From Polyodon spathula (taxonomy: Eukaryota > Chordata > Actinopteri > Acipenseriformes > Polyodontidae), in NCBI RefSeq assembly GCF_017654505.1, contig NC_054545.1, positions 11,372,047-11,436,046 on the forward strand: a stretch of DNA of 64,000 nucleotides, given 5' to 3'. The notes beneath the pieces were generated by a model. That model saw only the letters and a program-made list of their open reading frames with translations, was not told where the DNA came from and did not search any database. Of the stretch, positions 34,701 to 49,700 are shown one piece after another. The position numbers and the translations under genes were made by a program. Numbering within the stretch: position 1 is the stretch's first letter; each line of letters opens with the position of its first letter.

Positions 34701-37700
34701 CTATTAATGGTAACAGCTTTCTACTCATATCATTGCTGCAGCTGTGCTGTTTTCTTTTTTTACTTTTGCGTAAAGAAAATGGTATTTCTTTGATTCTGAG
34801 TGAATACGTTGCTATTACTTGCCCAATGCAAGAAAGAAGCTTGTTGCAAAATTGGGACGGTTTCTTCATTAATCTTTTCAACGGGAGTCTGTTGTGAGAT
34901 TATTTCATAAAGTCTGAATTGGTGGGCTCCATATTTCTGTGGAATCTTCTGTCTTCCTCACCTGCATGCAAATGTGTGCTGCCAATGAACCTGGACCTCT
35001 TTCCACTGCTGAGGTCAGCAGGGGGGTAAGGTCACTCGCTTGATGTGTCATAAAGGAACACATCAGAGCCTTAATGAAGCCAAGGCTTCTGTAATAAATT
35101 ATCATCTTCAGGACAGAGGCACATCTAAAACCCATAACCTACCTTTCTAAAAAGCATGTTAGTGCAATTATATGGAACCCAGAATACCTTTCAGTAGTAA
35201 ATCATACCGCATTTAATTATACTTTGAGCTGCAACCTGACCAAACCGGAAAAAATAAAAATCTCTGTCAAATTTAAACTGTGCCAGAGAAGTAACTATTT
35301 GTAACTTTCTTAAAAAACAATACATTACTGTAATAATTTTGTTTAAGTAACTTGTAACTGACAGATTACTTTAAAAAAAAATCCCAAACTACTATATTAA
35401 TACAAGCCAATGTATGTTTTTTTTTTTGCTTTTTTTTAATTGAATGTTGTTTTAATTTTAACAGTAAATGACCGCACGTGCAAACATTCTCTGTTAGTAT
35501 TTAGCCCCATTAGGGATACATTCACAACACATACTGTATGTTATAGCACATGCATGGTTATAATAACTGCTCCTGTTGATTCATTCCATTGTACTTCCCT
35601 GTAGGAACACATTTATAAATCAAATATGGCCTGCAAGCTTTTAAGACAGAAAAGACAACACAAACTGTATCATGCTTCACCATCAAAATTCATCTAATTA
35701 ACTTAGCATCATTAGGGATTGCAATCTGGTTTGCTTATGTGTAACTGTGTTTGGTTTTGATGATGAAACACAGCAAAACGCAATGTGTAAATATCACGTA
35801 GTCCAGCCACAGTAATAACACTGTCTTACCAGGCATAGTTTGAAGAGGAAGATTTTAAAATGAAAGACTTTGTGCTGTCTGCACTTTATTGTAACAGTCC
35901 TGAAAAAGTGTGCTGTGCATACAGCCCATTTCAGATCAGCATTCTCTCCAATGAAATGTATCATACCAATCACACTGCATGACTTACTACTCTAATAGAA
36001 TACAGCCTTTGATTAAATCAATATTTAAAACTCTGAAATTAAGTAATGACAGAGACACATTTTTATTCAATTGCCGTAATAGACCAATTTGAGTTTCAGC
36101 TTTTTCTCGAGGTTTCAATTATATACAAACAACCTTTCTATGGGTATAGTAAATTGTTGGTTCTAAGCATCATTTAGCAAAACCAAACTGTTTATACCAA
36201 AAACAATTTTTATGAAACATTACGTAATTCGATGTCTTATGCAAACAAATGTCCAATGTTTGACCCAATTAAAAATCCACCAGAACTGGTGTTTACTAAT
36301 TACTGGAACAGGCAGACAAGCAGTTTCTGTTTTATTATACATAATATTATTAAAATAATCATGTTTCCATATAGGCAAACCAAAGGCTGGAAGATGACGG
36401 TAGATGTCCTGGTAAACAGCTTGATGCAGTTAAGCAAAAAGGTCAACAACACGAGAGGAAACTGTTTACGTTTGAAATCAATAATTACATAAACAAAAAC
36501 ACAAAAAAATAATGACAATAACACAGGAATCAGCATATTCACAGTTATTTATATCAGCTCACCTTTATACTTTTCCAATCAAGGAAGCCCAGTAATTGTG
36601 TACGTTATAGAGTAGGCTTACAATTAGACTGGCTTGCTTATTTTTTTTTTCTTTTCTTCCTCCAGGGTGCTTAAAGATATTTCCTGGTTATTCCTTTAGT
36701 GTACTTTATCATAAGGCTATATTCCATTGCAGACTTCCATTGAATTGTGATTCTCAGCACCATCTTATTTCAGGACGTTTTATATCCTGTTGCCAGCCGA
36801 TATACATGGCAGATAAATTGCCTAAGCAAGGTTAACCATTTCCCTTCCATGGGTAATAGGAGTTTCTGCTGTATAGCCTATAATTCACTATCACACTAGT
36901 TGCACTGTGGATCTTAATTGACATATCATATGCTACCTCCTTTTGCAGCAATACAGTGCAATACAACTTCAGGTTAATTATGTAGTCAATTTGACTTTTA
37001 ATAAATGCTTTTCATTGCAATATTACACAACTAGCACTAAAAATAGAATTTAGTCACACTTCTGAGTTCACAAACTTAAGTACTGATCAATTTTTTAGGG
37101 GAAAAAAATCTACATTTGAGTTGCAATGTCTCCATCTACTGTTCAGATGCTGTAAACGAACTCTACTGATGTATAATCAATTCTCAAAATTCATGTTCCA
37201 TCCTGTTTTCACCAGTCATTTATCACTGTAAATGTAAATAACCTGACTGACAGATTAATCATGGTTGATTTTCTATTTATATAGCAGAATGTTCAATATA
37301 CTCAACACAGAAAATAAGAGTTAGCTTTTTTAGATATATATGTATGTATACAGGACCTCATGCACTAAACGGTGGTAAGTTACCTGAAATAATGCATGGC
37401 AAGGGAAACCTATACTGCGTGCAAAAAGTAAGGTGTGACCACTCTATTCACTAATCTAATAATATGCACTAATAAGGCGAGCTAAATTATTCATTTGCAA
37501 GCTTCACTGTGCAGTGTAGTCTGCACGCAGAATTCTGCAACTGGTTTTTTCACAGATTGTTAGAGTAGCTTATAATAAGTGCAGTCATCATAACCTGACT
37601 TTGTAGTGCATGATGTACATGGGAAAAACAAATAGCCTACGGATTGCTGTACGAGTTATGAAATGGAATGCTGTTTGTTTGTTTTTTGTTTTGTTTTTTT

Positions 37701-40700
37701 TAAATAACTTTCTTTTTTCGTTTTTCAGCTTTTGAATATAGGCTAGAGAAAACAAAGAAGGAACCAGCTTGTTTTTCCTTGTTCGTTTTTCAGCTTTTGA
37801 GTAACCAAAAACGAACATTGAACCAGTAGACTTCATTATTCAAAAAAACTATTTGTTTATTTTCTTAGCAGATGCCCCTTAACCACAGCGATTTACTGCA
37901 GTTGTTGCTAAGTATTACACTACAAAATACAGTACATTCAGTAGCGATTAAGAGCATATTCAAATAAAATCAATAGAGATCAATTTCAATTTTCAATTTC
38001 AAATAAGAGCCATTTTAAGGCATATAAAAGCAAATACAGTGCCTATAGAAAGTCTACACCACCTTGAACTTTTTTCACATTTTGTTGTGTCAGTGTCTCA
38101 GAGTTTCATGCATTTAAATTAGGATTTTTTCCATTTACCTACACACCATATTTGATTTGGCAATATTTGACCATTTTTCTTTACAAAACTGGTCAAGTTC
38201 CTTGGGGAGTGTTGATTGACAGCAATCTTCAAGTCATGCCACAAAGTTTCGATTGAATTTAGGTCGGGCTCTGACTGGGCCACTCAAGGACATTTACCTT
38301 TTTGTTCCTTAGCCACTCCAGTGTAGCTTTGGCTGTGTGCTTTCGGTTGTTGTCCTGCTGAAAGGTGAACTTCCGTCCCAGTTTTAGCTTTCTTGCAGAG
38401 GGCAGCAAGTTTTCCCCAAAGACTTCTTTATACTTTGCTCCATTCATTTTCACTTCTATCCTGCCCCAGTCCCGGGCGATGAGAAACATCCCCATAACAT
38501 GATGCTGCCACCACCATGCTTCACAATAGGGATGATGTTCTTTGGGTGAAGCGCTGTGTTGGGTTTGCATCAAACATAACGCTTTGCACTTATGCCAAAA
38601 AGTTCAATTTTATTTTTATCAGACCATAAAACTTTTTGCCACATGGCTACAGAATCTCCTGAGTGTTTTTGTGCATACTTTAAAACGGGATTCAAGGTGG
38701 GCTTTCTTGAGAAATGGCTTCCTTTTTGCCACCCTACCATATAGGCCAGATTTGTGGAGTGCTTGGGATATTGTTGTCACATGCACACTTTGACCAGTCT
38801 TGGCCATAAAAGCCTGTAGCTCTTACTAAGTTGCCATTGGCCTCTTGGTAGCCTCTCTGATCAGTCTCCTTCTTGCTCGGTCATCCAGTTTGGAGGGACG
38901 GCCTGATCTAGGCAGGGTCTTGGTGGTGCCATACACCTTCCACTTCTTAATAATCCTCTTGACCGTGTTCCAAGGCATGTTCAAGGCCTTTAATATTTTT
39001 TTATACCCATCCCCTGATCAACAACTTTGTCCCAGAGTTCTTTTGAAAGAGCCTTGGTGCGCATGGTTGAGGCTTTGCTTTGAAATGCATTACCCAGCAG
39101 AGGGAACCTACAGGAATTGCTGAATTTATCTTGAAATCATGTGAATCGCTACAACTTAACACAGGTGGAGGCCACTTAACTTGGTGTGTGATTTTGAAGG
39201 CAATTGGTTACAGCTGAGCTAATTTAGGAATTCTATTACAAGGGGGGCAGTCACTTATCCAACCGAGCTATTTTAGTTTTTATTTTTAATTACGTTTCTA
39301 CAAATTTCTAGAATATTTTTTTCACTTGGAAGTTGTGGGGTAGGATATTCAGATAAATGAAAAAAAAGAAAGAAAAAAAAAGAATGCATTTTCATTCCAG
39401 GCTATAAGGCAACAAAAAGGTGAAAATTTTGAAAGAGGGTGTAGACTTTCTATAGGCACTGTATGTTCTTGTTTGTATAGACGTATTACCTCCTCCTTGG
39501 CGCGATCCTCTCCCTCTCCTGTACATGGATACATTTACACTCTCGGAACAGTGGAGATGAAATCCATACTGTTAACAAGAAGTAATGCTTTCTTCTTGAT
39601 TACTTGCAAATCCAAATTGAATTTAAAACAATAGCATTATGACATGTATCTCTAAACACTCTGCCAGTTCAATTCCATGAAACAAACTGTAGTTAAAATT
39701 AATGAAGGACTGCTGCTTTGAATACGATAGCCTTACAAGCTCTCACTCTAAACAACAATGTAACCCTCAAAAGTTTTGCTGATTTCAAAAGAATCAGGAT
39801 ATTTCCTGCTTTTTTACAGGAGCACATTTTTCTTTCAAAGAACAGGAAGGGAACTAAATGTTTCCCACAGACTTGGACAGAGTACCAACGTGCTTTCAGA
39901 CGATTTCTATGACTCTGGAATCTGGGTCTAGAGTTTGCAATAAAAGAACATCTAACCCCATTGTAAGCGAGTCTGTATATAAGACTGTTTAGTCCTTCAA
40001 ATTAATGCTCTAAAAACAAAAGTTTTTTTTTTTTGTTTAAAGTACAGCCTACTTTTATTATTTGATGAAAAGATTAAACAAAAGCTGTATTTTTTTTTTT
40101 TAAATACACTTGAACAGTATTTATTTATGTCCATAGAGGTCTGCAGAATTGATCTCAGACGGTACAAGTGTGTATTTCACTTTGTCTGTATACAAACGCA
40201 TAGGGGAATGTGGGTAGAAATACATGAGTGGCTGTGTAAATGTGTACAAAACACAAGCTTGCTTTTTTTTTCATTTTGTTTTTGGTAGGATTCATTTTAG
40301 GGTTTTCTTAACTGTAGCCATTGTTTATTTCCTCTTCAATTTAAAACATCAATAACTAAATTAAGTTCTATAACTACATTATTGTTGTTAACGTATTTGT
40401 AAAAAGTCTTGATAATAACCAAGCATTCGTTGATCAACACATTTACAAAGGTACTTCCCTCCTATACAGTTGCTCATACCCTGTGTATCTCAAGTTCAAA
40501 ATTGTCCCAAAGGCAGGGTCTCTCAGCAGATGACCAATGCCACTTTAGACCCAAACAAAGCACTACAGCGCTACCATTGCACTGAACAGACCCCTAAAAA
40601 CAGACTGTGTTTTTGTAGCACAAAGTGAAGTACAGTCAATTTATTACTTTTTTTCTGTTTCTAAGCATTCTTTAGTAACAGAGATATACAGCTTCTTGCA

Positions 40701-43700
40701 CTGGGTTTCGTCATTTGTCCCTAACAAGGGTCTGAATGGCCGTAGGATCCCAGTTTGACACACCTGATGTAGTAAATTATAACAAAATAGCTGACAGCAG
40801 TCTTCTCTGGAGCCTGGAGTGTTGTGGGATAGTTCTCATCCCCAGCTCACCCTTGCCTTGGTCTCAGCCTCTGGTGTGACCTTGCTGAAGTTTTTACAGA
40901 CTTTTTTTTTAACCAGTCTGGGAAAGATCAAGTGATTTGGCACAGAGTGGGTGTTTTTTCCTCTTGGAGATCTGTGCACTTATCTTGATCATTTCACAAA
41001 GCCTAAACTGTTTATGTTTCGAGCTGGCCTTAAAGAGGCAACATTATTAAATGTATTGTAATCCCTTCTGAGCACTGTTCTGATCAAAACGTAAATGGCT
41101 TGTAACTAAATTAACAATCATGAAAATGCAACAGACGAGGGCTGTAAAACAGTGCATACCAGTCTCTGGCACATTTCATGATTTTCTATCTGCATTTTGC
41201 TTATACAAGATGAATATTTTACAGAAATAGCAAGAAAAAGGATTACAGTGTAAAGCCAACAAACAGAACAGTGGGTTTGTCTATTACAGCCACTACACCC
41301 TCATTCTTCTGTTCAGTAATTCAGCTGATATAACTACTCTGGTGTTTGAACCCCCTTACTGTCATACCTGGGATCCTGATGAAGGACCAGCCGTGTCGTG
41401 GGTAGAGTGCCATCACACCCCCAGGGCTCTCGGGGAAAAACGATGGCCGGTGCCCCACCCAATTGCTTGCCAGCTCTGGAGCTCCATACATGAAGCACTG
41501 CTTGACCATGAGACCCCCGCCATCTCTCGTCACCCTCCACTCATAATCAGCACTGCGGTCATTACAGTATTGATCCATAGGGACTGCTGTTATCTAGAGA
41601 AAGCAAGAGACAGAGAAGTACTGAGAAACCTGAACATAACATTTTCAATAGCAACTGAGAGGACAACAATAGAAGGAAAACAATATATATAAAAAAAAAA
41701 GATTCATACACACACACAAGAGGCATGGCATTAATATATTTTTAAAAGGAGAAAACAACTAAGTAACAGTTTCTAAATTTTGTAACATTATCTTGGACTC
41801 TTCTATTTTAACCAAATGGGAGTACATTTAAAGAATAATGCACCCTTGTCTTCATTCCTGTTTTGGAAAAAAAACGATTTTGTTTTTGCTGTATTACCAT
41901 ATTCAAGCAAAACATGGTGTGCTACAGTAATAATGCAATGGCAGTTCTCTAGATAACAGCAGTCCCTAGATAACAGCAGTCCCTAAATTTTTTGTTTCTC
42001 ATTACCGTTTATCAGATGTTTCTATCTTACCAGCCCTTTGCTTGCGAGTCTACAGTAATTGCTGCCAGTGGAAAAAGAGTGCTTCAGTTTGTGAACTGAA
42101 AGTGAGGTTTTATTTACTGTTTCGCTGTCTCTTGGGACAGTTCAGATTGCCAGGAAAAAAAACAAAGTCACCTTCAATAAATGCAATCAGGTATCTCTGC
42201 ATTTATCTCTTTATTTCTGAATCAACAAGGTAGTTGAAGAAAATGGCTCAGCGTTGACCTCTAACGGCTCGGCTGCTCTTTACCTGAACAGACTACGTGT
42301 GCACCTCCGAACCAGCAGCGGCCCACAGACCGCTAACCTTTTGAGGGGAATTTCCTGGAATTGAGTTCCCTTGACAGGGAGTAAGAAGGGGTCAAGCACA
42401 CATCTCCTCTTCCAGACTAGTCTAAAACAATTGTGTTCTCTTTACAATAATGGGAACTATTTTGGAAACTTTCTTTATAAAGTATGGTAAGTTGCAAAGT
42501 AGAAGTGTGTGTTTAGATGAAGTAAACATATTTTTGGAATGGTGCCAAACTGACATTAACTCTTTCAATACTAAGTAACTTTGCAAAACATTACTATAAC
42601 ATTGTGTCAATGTCTTGTAAGGAAACCAGTCACACAAGAATAAGAAATAGGAATATGGACGATCAGCCCAATTAACTGGTCTGTTGCTGAACAGTTATTT
42701 TTCCTACACTAGCTGCATGCCTTTTTTTTAGTGGAGACGTCTGCCGAGTTGAATGAATTCAATAAAAAGATTAGTGCAGTTACTTCCCAGAAGACATGGA
42801 AATATACTTAAACATTCAAGGAATGCTTGTTAAAAATATTAATACAAATAATAATAATAATATACATTTTTATAATAATTTTAAACATTCACACATTTCA
42901 TATTTAAGATGATAAAGACATACTATTCATCTTTTTGTACTAGCATTGCTGGGATATTGTCAGCCATCACACATGTGGTAAAAGTGAGATGACTTGTGAA
43001 GGGCAAGCTGTTTGATCTGCCGTTATCTTTCTTAAACAGGTTTATTATCCCTCTTTAACAGCCATCAAGACAAAGATTAAGTTTCTAAATTCAGTCTTCA
43101 TGTCTCAAGTGTATTTAAAGCAAACATGTACCAGTGTGGGCAGAGACAGAAAGCAGCAGTAGTGGCACTCCTTGTCAAGTCCCTTTCTTTGAGGCGATAA
43201 AGTAGGTTACCTATGTTGCTTTGGTAAACTACAACTGCTATATGACTCTAAGCATGCATAATACTAAAACAATACATTCATTCTAATTGTTCCATAAATC
43301 TATATTTACTGTACCTGTAAGTTTATAAACCTAATATGTGCTCCTCTAAAATATAATTGTGTTTAAATTGGAAAAAGAGTTTACAAATGCTTAGATCATT
43401 CTAGAAAAAAATACTATGACTATTATTTGTTAGTTTTTATTTATACTTGTGTTTTACCAATTATTATTAACAAATGTAATTTTTTGCAATTCCTTCAATT
43501 TATTGTATGCTTTTATTGCATAAGAAACACCCTAAACTAATAATGACTTATGTACAGTATTTGAGGGATAGGGTACATCTTGCTGTTTGTGAGTTTACAG
43601 GCCGAGCGCTATGTTTTAAGCAGGGCAGTACAGTTTTGTATATATTCTTTCGATGGTGCTGACAACAGGACTTGTGTGTGTTGAGGCCCTGGGGAGCTCA

Positions 43701-46700
43701 CATTCAGCTTGGGAGATGGAGACAATAAATTCAGCTTTGGGCAAACTGGAGTTATACATCTAGAAACTACAAGTACTATATAAGGACATGAGTTTACTAG
43801 GAGGTATGTGTGGGAATAAGATGGTAATCTGATTAGGTTTTGAGAACCTTATATATAAAAACAAAGTTCCATCCTTGCTCAATCGCGATGAATTACAGAT
43901 CTTTTTCTAAATACCTGCCTTTTTATATGCCTGAATGTGTCTGCTTTACATGCTTAATCATCTCAAACTGCACACTGATGTCTGGTATAATCACAAACCT
44001 GATCATTAATAAAGCATTATGGGTTGGTGCTAGAAAGTAAGGTAGCAGTTTGTAAAAAATAGTTTGAAACAAATTCCCCAAAACAACTGAGAAATTAATG
44101 GATGCACATAATTTTCTCACTGGGGACAAAAAGAGATTACTAAACTACTTATTTTCAGTGATATACAGTGTATCCAATTGGTTAAAGTTCATCATTCAAC
44201 AGTTTTCTGTTTATTGGTTAAAAAAAACCAGCAGGTGTTTTATGACAACCTTTGTTTGCAGATCACTGGTCTTGTCACGGGTAATAAAACTCAATAGATG
44301 TCACTTTGCAACCCTACAACTACAATCTGAAACGACTCAGCTCATCCATCAGTGGCCTCTCTCTCTCACACCTCGAATCCTGTTGAACGACTTTCAGACG
44401 CAGCATTTAATCCCTATCTCGCTGTTCCAGTTAATTTCTGCTAGTTCTGGATGGGCAAACCACGCACAATTTGTTAATGTCAGATTGCACTTATTGTCAG
44501 ATTGTTTCCTGCCATTATAATGAGAAGTCAAAATTTGCTTTCCCAAAGAATCAGCTGCCAAGAGAAATAAACCCTCTTCAGACCGGACTTATTCACTTTG
44601 AATTATGATTGTAGATTTCCTGCAATAACTCATTAAATGAGACATTGCTTTAAGAAGTACACCCATTAAATCTGAATTTTGACTATTTTGACTTATTGAT
44701 TTTAGTCACGCTCCTAAATCTTTGTTAGCCTATGTCCAAGTATATATCACTTCATTAATGCTCCATTTTGAAAAAAGAAAAATGTCAGTGTGATGAGGAG
44801 AAATGATCCCTGACAGTTTTGTCTCCCTAACCCGCCAGAGCGCCAGAGCCAGTGCAGTGCTTCCTTTGGAATCCCCAGCGAAGACCAGTGACTTTGGACA
44901 TCTAGGACGCAAACCTGCACTATAGTACTCATCCTGCACACGGTACCACGTGGCTGTGCTTTTACCAGATTGGTCACAAAGAAACAATGTTATAAGGCAG
45001 CATTTTGTTTCATGGTACAGAATAAAGTATCACATAATTTTATGAAATAGTCACAGGGTCAGCTATGTGACAGACATTCAGACTTTCCCAGGACAGTTTT
45101 CACAGAAACCACAGGCCAAAAAACAGGCCTTCCTTAGCAGAGCTTTATAATGCCTTCCCGTGGACTGCAACACTCAATTCAAGTTAAAAGTCAAATAAGT
45201 GAAGAACAAGGACATGACAAATGTTAAATGTTAATACAAACACACCCCTCCACCACGAAGTCACCACAGAAACAGTCAGCAACATTATTAAATTCAGTTT
45301 ATCAAAAGACAGGTAGCCAGGACATATCAGCAGATAGCAGCCAGCGTACTCCTGGATTATCTTACACTGCTTCTTTTAAATACAACACTTGATTCAACAG
45401 CCGCAACCAAACACCCAACACATGTTTACAAGATAAGGATATCGTTGTTATACAACATCCAAGTACACCTGAGCCACATGTAATGCCTTCCCAAGGCAGT
45501 TTTTGTTTTACTGATTTACTACGGCATGCATCTCCAAACCGATTGCTTTCACAACAAGCAATGAAAAACCAAGCACTCCCTTAACATGCTGCCTATTAGC
45601 CAGATGGTCGACAGCAGCATAATATGGTCTATAACTGGGAAGCACTATAATAGCTGGATGTACTTCTCCTTTATTGGCCAATAAAACAACACAGACAATC
45701 TGTAGTAACATGGAAAACAAGCTTCTTTTCAGCACTTGAAACATTCCTATCTGTGGAGACTAAGAAGCTGTTTTCAGTATGTAAAGGAAAAGCAATGTAA
45801 TACTCAAGTAATGAAAATGTAATATATAAAATATATTTGAAAAAAAAAAGGAATACAGTACAAATTACTCAAAAAATGGTATGCCACAATGCTAAAGGGT
45901 TAACCTTTTACACCTCAATACTAGAGAAACTTTCTTGTTTGATAACACATAAAGCTCACATTCTTTTTCATGTAAGTGAAATAGCTATGGTGTTTAGATA
46001 AATGTGTTATGTATTTTGAGATGTGACCTACTGCTGGGTTTCTGTTTTCCATTCTTACATGATTTCTAGCAAATCATGCCTCTTACTAAGTCATTTGTTT
46101 AACAAAAAATCAACCAAAAACCTATATAACACCTAAAGATTAACAAGGTGTAGATGGTATATTGGCATACCTAGACAGATGTATTCTGATGAAATAACAA
46201 CCCCAATAAAATTGCTTAGCCACCCACAAAGCAAATATTGCAAATACATCTAGGCTATCCTAATAGACTTAGTAAACATAGAAACCATTTCACTGAGTGA
46301 AGTGAACTATGCAAGTGAGACTGAGGCAGCAACACTAGGACTAGTAACATGACGTCATTTATTGATCGTTTGGCGGTTTCACATTTTTTAATTAAGCATG
46401 CTCTTTCCCCAAAGCATGCGTTAGCCTTACCCGCGGTATAGAGTTGAACAGAAATTTTGGAAGTTCTGTTCGTTGGCATTGCCGGATGGTTGAGGTAGCC
46501 GATTTCCTTCGGTGTATAACCAGGTCTGCATGGCCTATGACTAAACTATTCTGGCTAGTGAAAATGAGGTCCTGCAAAACAAAAATAAACCACATTTCAG
46601 ATAAAGGCAGTAACAACATGCGTAACTTAAAATTCTCATGAATAAAAACTTGTCCAATTAAGTACCTGCTCTTTGTACTAAATAAAATAGACATTTTAAA

Positions 46701-49700
46701 GTATGACTACAGTAAAAACAATACACACAAGCAGTTAACACTAAAAAATGAGTTTAATTTAAAAAACGACAACTTCATCTGTGTTATAAATGCAAGATCT
46801 TCCCATAACGAGAAGGGAAAGAGTAAACTAGTAATGTTCTGTGTCAGCAGAAATCTTACTCTTGCGCCTGAGTATGAAACGTAAAACAAGGGCGCCTCCT
46901 ACTGGCATCATTAAAAAATAATTCTGCCAAGACCAGGAATGCCAGTCTGTTCATTAACAATCCATACGTACATCCTTACACATTTTGGTTGGTGTAGAAT
47001 TATGAACATGAATGCTTAAACAGTGAATGTAATAATAATCTTAAAATCATGTTTAAATTAGTCTTAACATTGTATCTCACAAAACTAAGCAGGGCTGGTC
47101 CTGGTTATGTCTGAGCTCGGCAAGTCAGTGCAGGTGGTAACTCAGTAGCATCTCTCCAGTTATATAGAAAGCAGAACCAACGTCCAGCCTAGTGTTACAA
47201 GACTTTAGATGGAACAATAGACTAAGGTTCTATTCCTGGGACTGCTTTATTTGAAAATGTAAATGACTTAACATTTCTACAAAGTAAATGGTTAAACTGT
47301 GTCAATGTTTTCCTAAATCCCCCTCTAGTAACCTCAAACTCCATTCTTCTGCACTGTAAGAATACAATTAATTAGATAGCTATAGTGATATATCTGTACA
47401 GAATTCTTAAAGGGTGCTTGTACAAGCAACTAATACTTAGTAATGTGTATCTGAGCCACAAACAGAATTCAAATGGATGCATAGTCAAATTTCCGCCATC
47501 ATTCTCCTACACAAGTTCATTTGGAATCATTCTGATCAAGTCCAGATTTCAGTAAAAAACAAAAAACAAACAAAGAAAACCCCAGCTTGTGTTAATGTGT
47601 TCAGACAGTACAGAGTGTACCTGACATGCCAGGTTAGAGCTAGGGAACGCTGTTCTGTAAGTCAATGTGTCACATTTACTGAAGTGACTGAGGATCTCCA
47701 GTTACACTCAAAGAGAAAATTGTAATACAGTAACTTACCAAGCCAGGCACAAAAAAACCCAAAAAACACTAAGGCTGTAAAGGTTTCATTGTTTAAATGG
47801 TAAAGGGAAATACAATTTTTAAGTGGAATATAGTGTTTTCAACGTTTAACGAGGATTAAACAAACAGTATGTCTAGTTTAAATGGTAAACAACTGTTTAA
47901 ATGAAAAGAGATGTATTCTATTAATGATATTTACAGCAAACGTTGATAACAACAATAACCCGTGCATTTAGAAAGCATGTTTTTATTTTGTACTCCCTCT
48001 TCCCCAGTACACTGTGGTGGTGGTAGTACATTCAGCACAATGGATCCCCTCGCCCTGAAACCTGACACAGAGAGCCTTTATAAATTATTAAGTAGGCTAA
48101 CTCACCCGATTTTCCAATGGGAGATTAAATAATCATGCAAATGCTACAGTGGCATGAATGAATGAATGCAATACACACACTCACATACAAAAGACCACAA
48201 GACATTGTTTTCATTATGTAACCAATGCAACACAGTTAAAAACGTCTATATTCAATTATTCAACCAGTTTTTTTACACAGCCCAAGTACAGTTGTCACAT
48301 TTAGACATAACTCGTGCCATCTTCGCTTCCGGTATAATTTGTCTGAATATTGAAATGGTTCATAACAGACCACAATCAAAACCAACAGGCTTACACATAT
48401 ATTTTAGAACTACTAAAAAAAATACAAACTTTAGCACTTAGGCAAACAAGTCACAAAGACACTGATAAAAATGTTTCTGTCTAAGATTTTACATTAAGTT
48501 TATTTTCTACTATTATTGATATACAGATATAAGTGGTGCAAACAATAAACTGGAGCAAAGGATGTCCCTTAAAAAAAAAAACAACTAAATGGCACTATTT
48601 TTTTTTCACAAAACCTTAAAAAAAAAAAAGTGTAATAATTTATAGCACCTTGGTACATTTGAACCACTGTAATGGAATGCGAGTTATAGTTTGTATGGTA
48701 TAAAGTCATTTACACAAAAGGATTACACCTTTAATCTATATCATACTCCATATGTAAACCTTTAAGAATTTCAATAAAACTCCTACAGGTCTATTAAACT
48801 GATCTCTAATGGTGTCTGTAACACTCTGAAATGTATTTTGTCTATAAACGACAGGTTTGGTCCTAACTGGATATTTAAACAGTGGTAAGCCTGTCCCTTT
48901 AAGCCTATTCAAACTGCTTCTCACCTGTAATGCTGGAGTGCTCTGGACACTGGGGAAGGAGGTTGGGGAGTCCAACCACAGAATGAGATCCTTGTTGCCT
49001 AGAAACACAGATTTGGCCTCAGCTTCACCCCCTCCTGCAGCCCACAGGCGCTGCTGGTAGAGCCGGTAAGAAGACTTCAGAGACAAAAAAAGAGCTAACC
49101 ACCTGAAACAGATACAAACATGTCAAACACTGAGGGCAAAAGAAAGCTCTCCTGCTACCACACAAGCATTGGGTCAACCCTCGTGATTGAAGCGCTCTCT
49201 GACTCACCTGACTAATATTCCTCGAAGCACTATATTGGTCATTTCAGCAGGAGACACATCTATAAACCGCAGGAAAGAGAAGCAACTGCCCTCATTGTTC
49301 CCTGCGAAACAGCAATAAAAGCATATGTTTTAAATACATGGTGTGTTTTTGGGGTTCTCCTGGAATCAAAATGAAAGCGTACGGTTTACAAAATGCTCTA
49401 TTCTGTTATAGAAACATCATTGAAAAATTGATTTCATTCTTGACTGCCGTTTTTGTCTGTAGATTTGTGTTTGTAATTTGACTATGGTGTCCATAACAAT
49501 CTATTTTATTTACAAACTTTATTTATTTATTTATTCAAATAGATATTTTAATATGGACTTACAGCAAAATAATTTTGTAAAGAAATGAAGGAAATGTGCA
49601 AAGTGATATTTACATACAAAAGACGAAAAGTAATTCTGAAAAATCAAGGGGGCACACTTTTATTTATTTATTTATTTATTTATTTAAAGGCTTAGTGTTT

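Larger units (their letters stand above)
33280..41367 (-). other. INO80: INO80 intron, 8.1 kb, largest in the window
   Basis: Contains short (GACA)n at 34265-34291, the second hAT-like arm, a diverged copy of the fish-type repeat at 37858-37945 and a complete but dead Tc1-like transposon at 38037-39461. Otherwise A+T-rich unique sequence. Confidence 0.75.

Noticed and set aside
32952..35387. One large DNA transposon bounded by the two hAT-like arms
   Set aside because: A conserved INO80 exon lies between the arms, so they cannot be the ends of one inserted element; treated as two fragments.
44098..44520. 140-codon + ORF in an INO80 intron
   Set aside because: No recognisable domain; composition and length fit chance in A+T-rich DNA.
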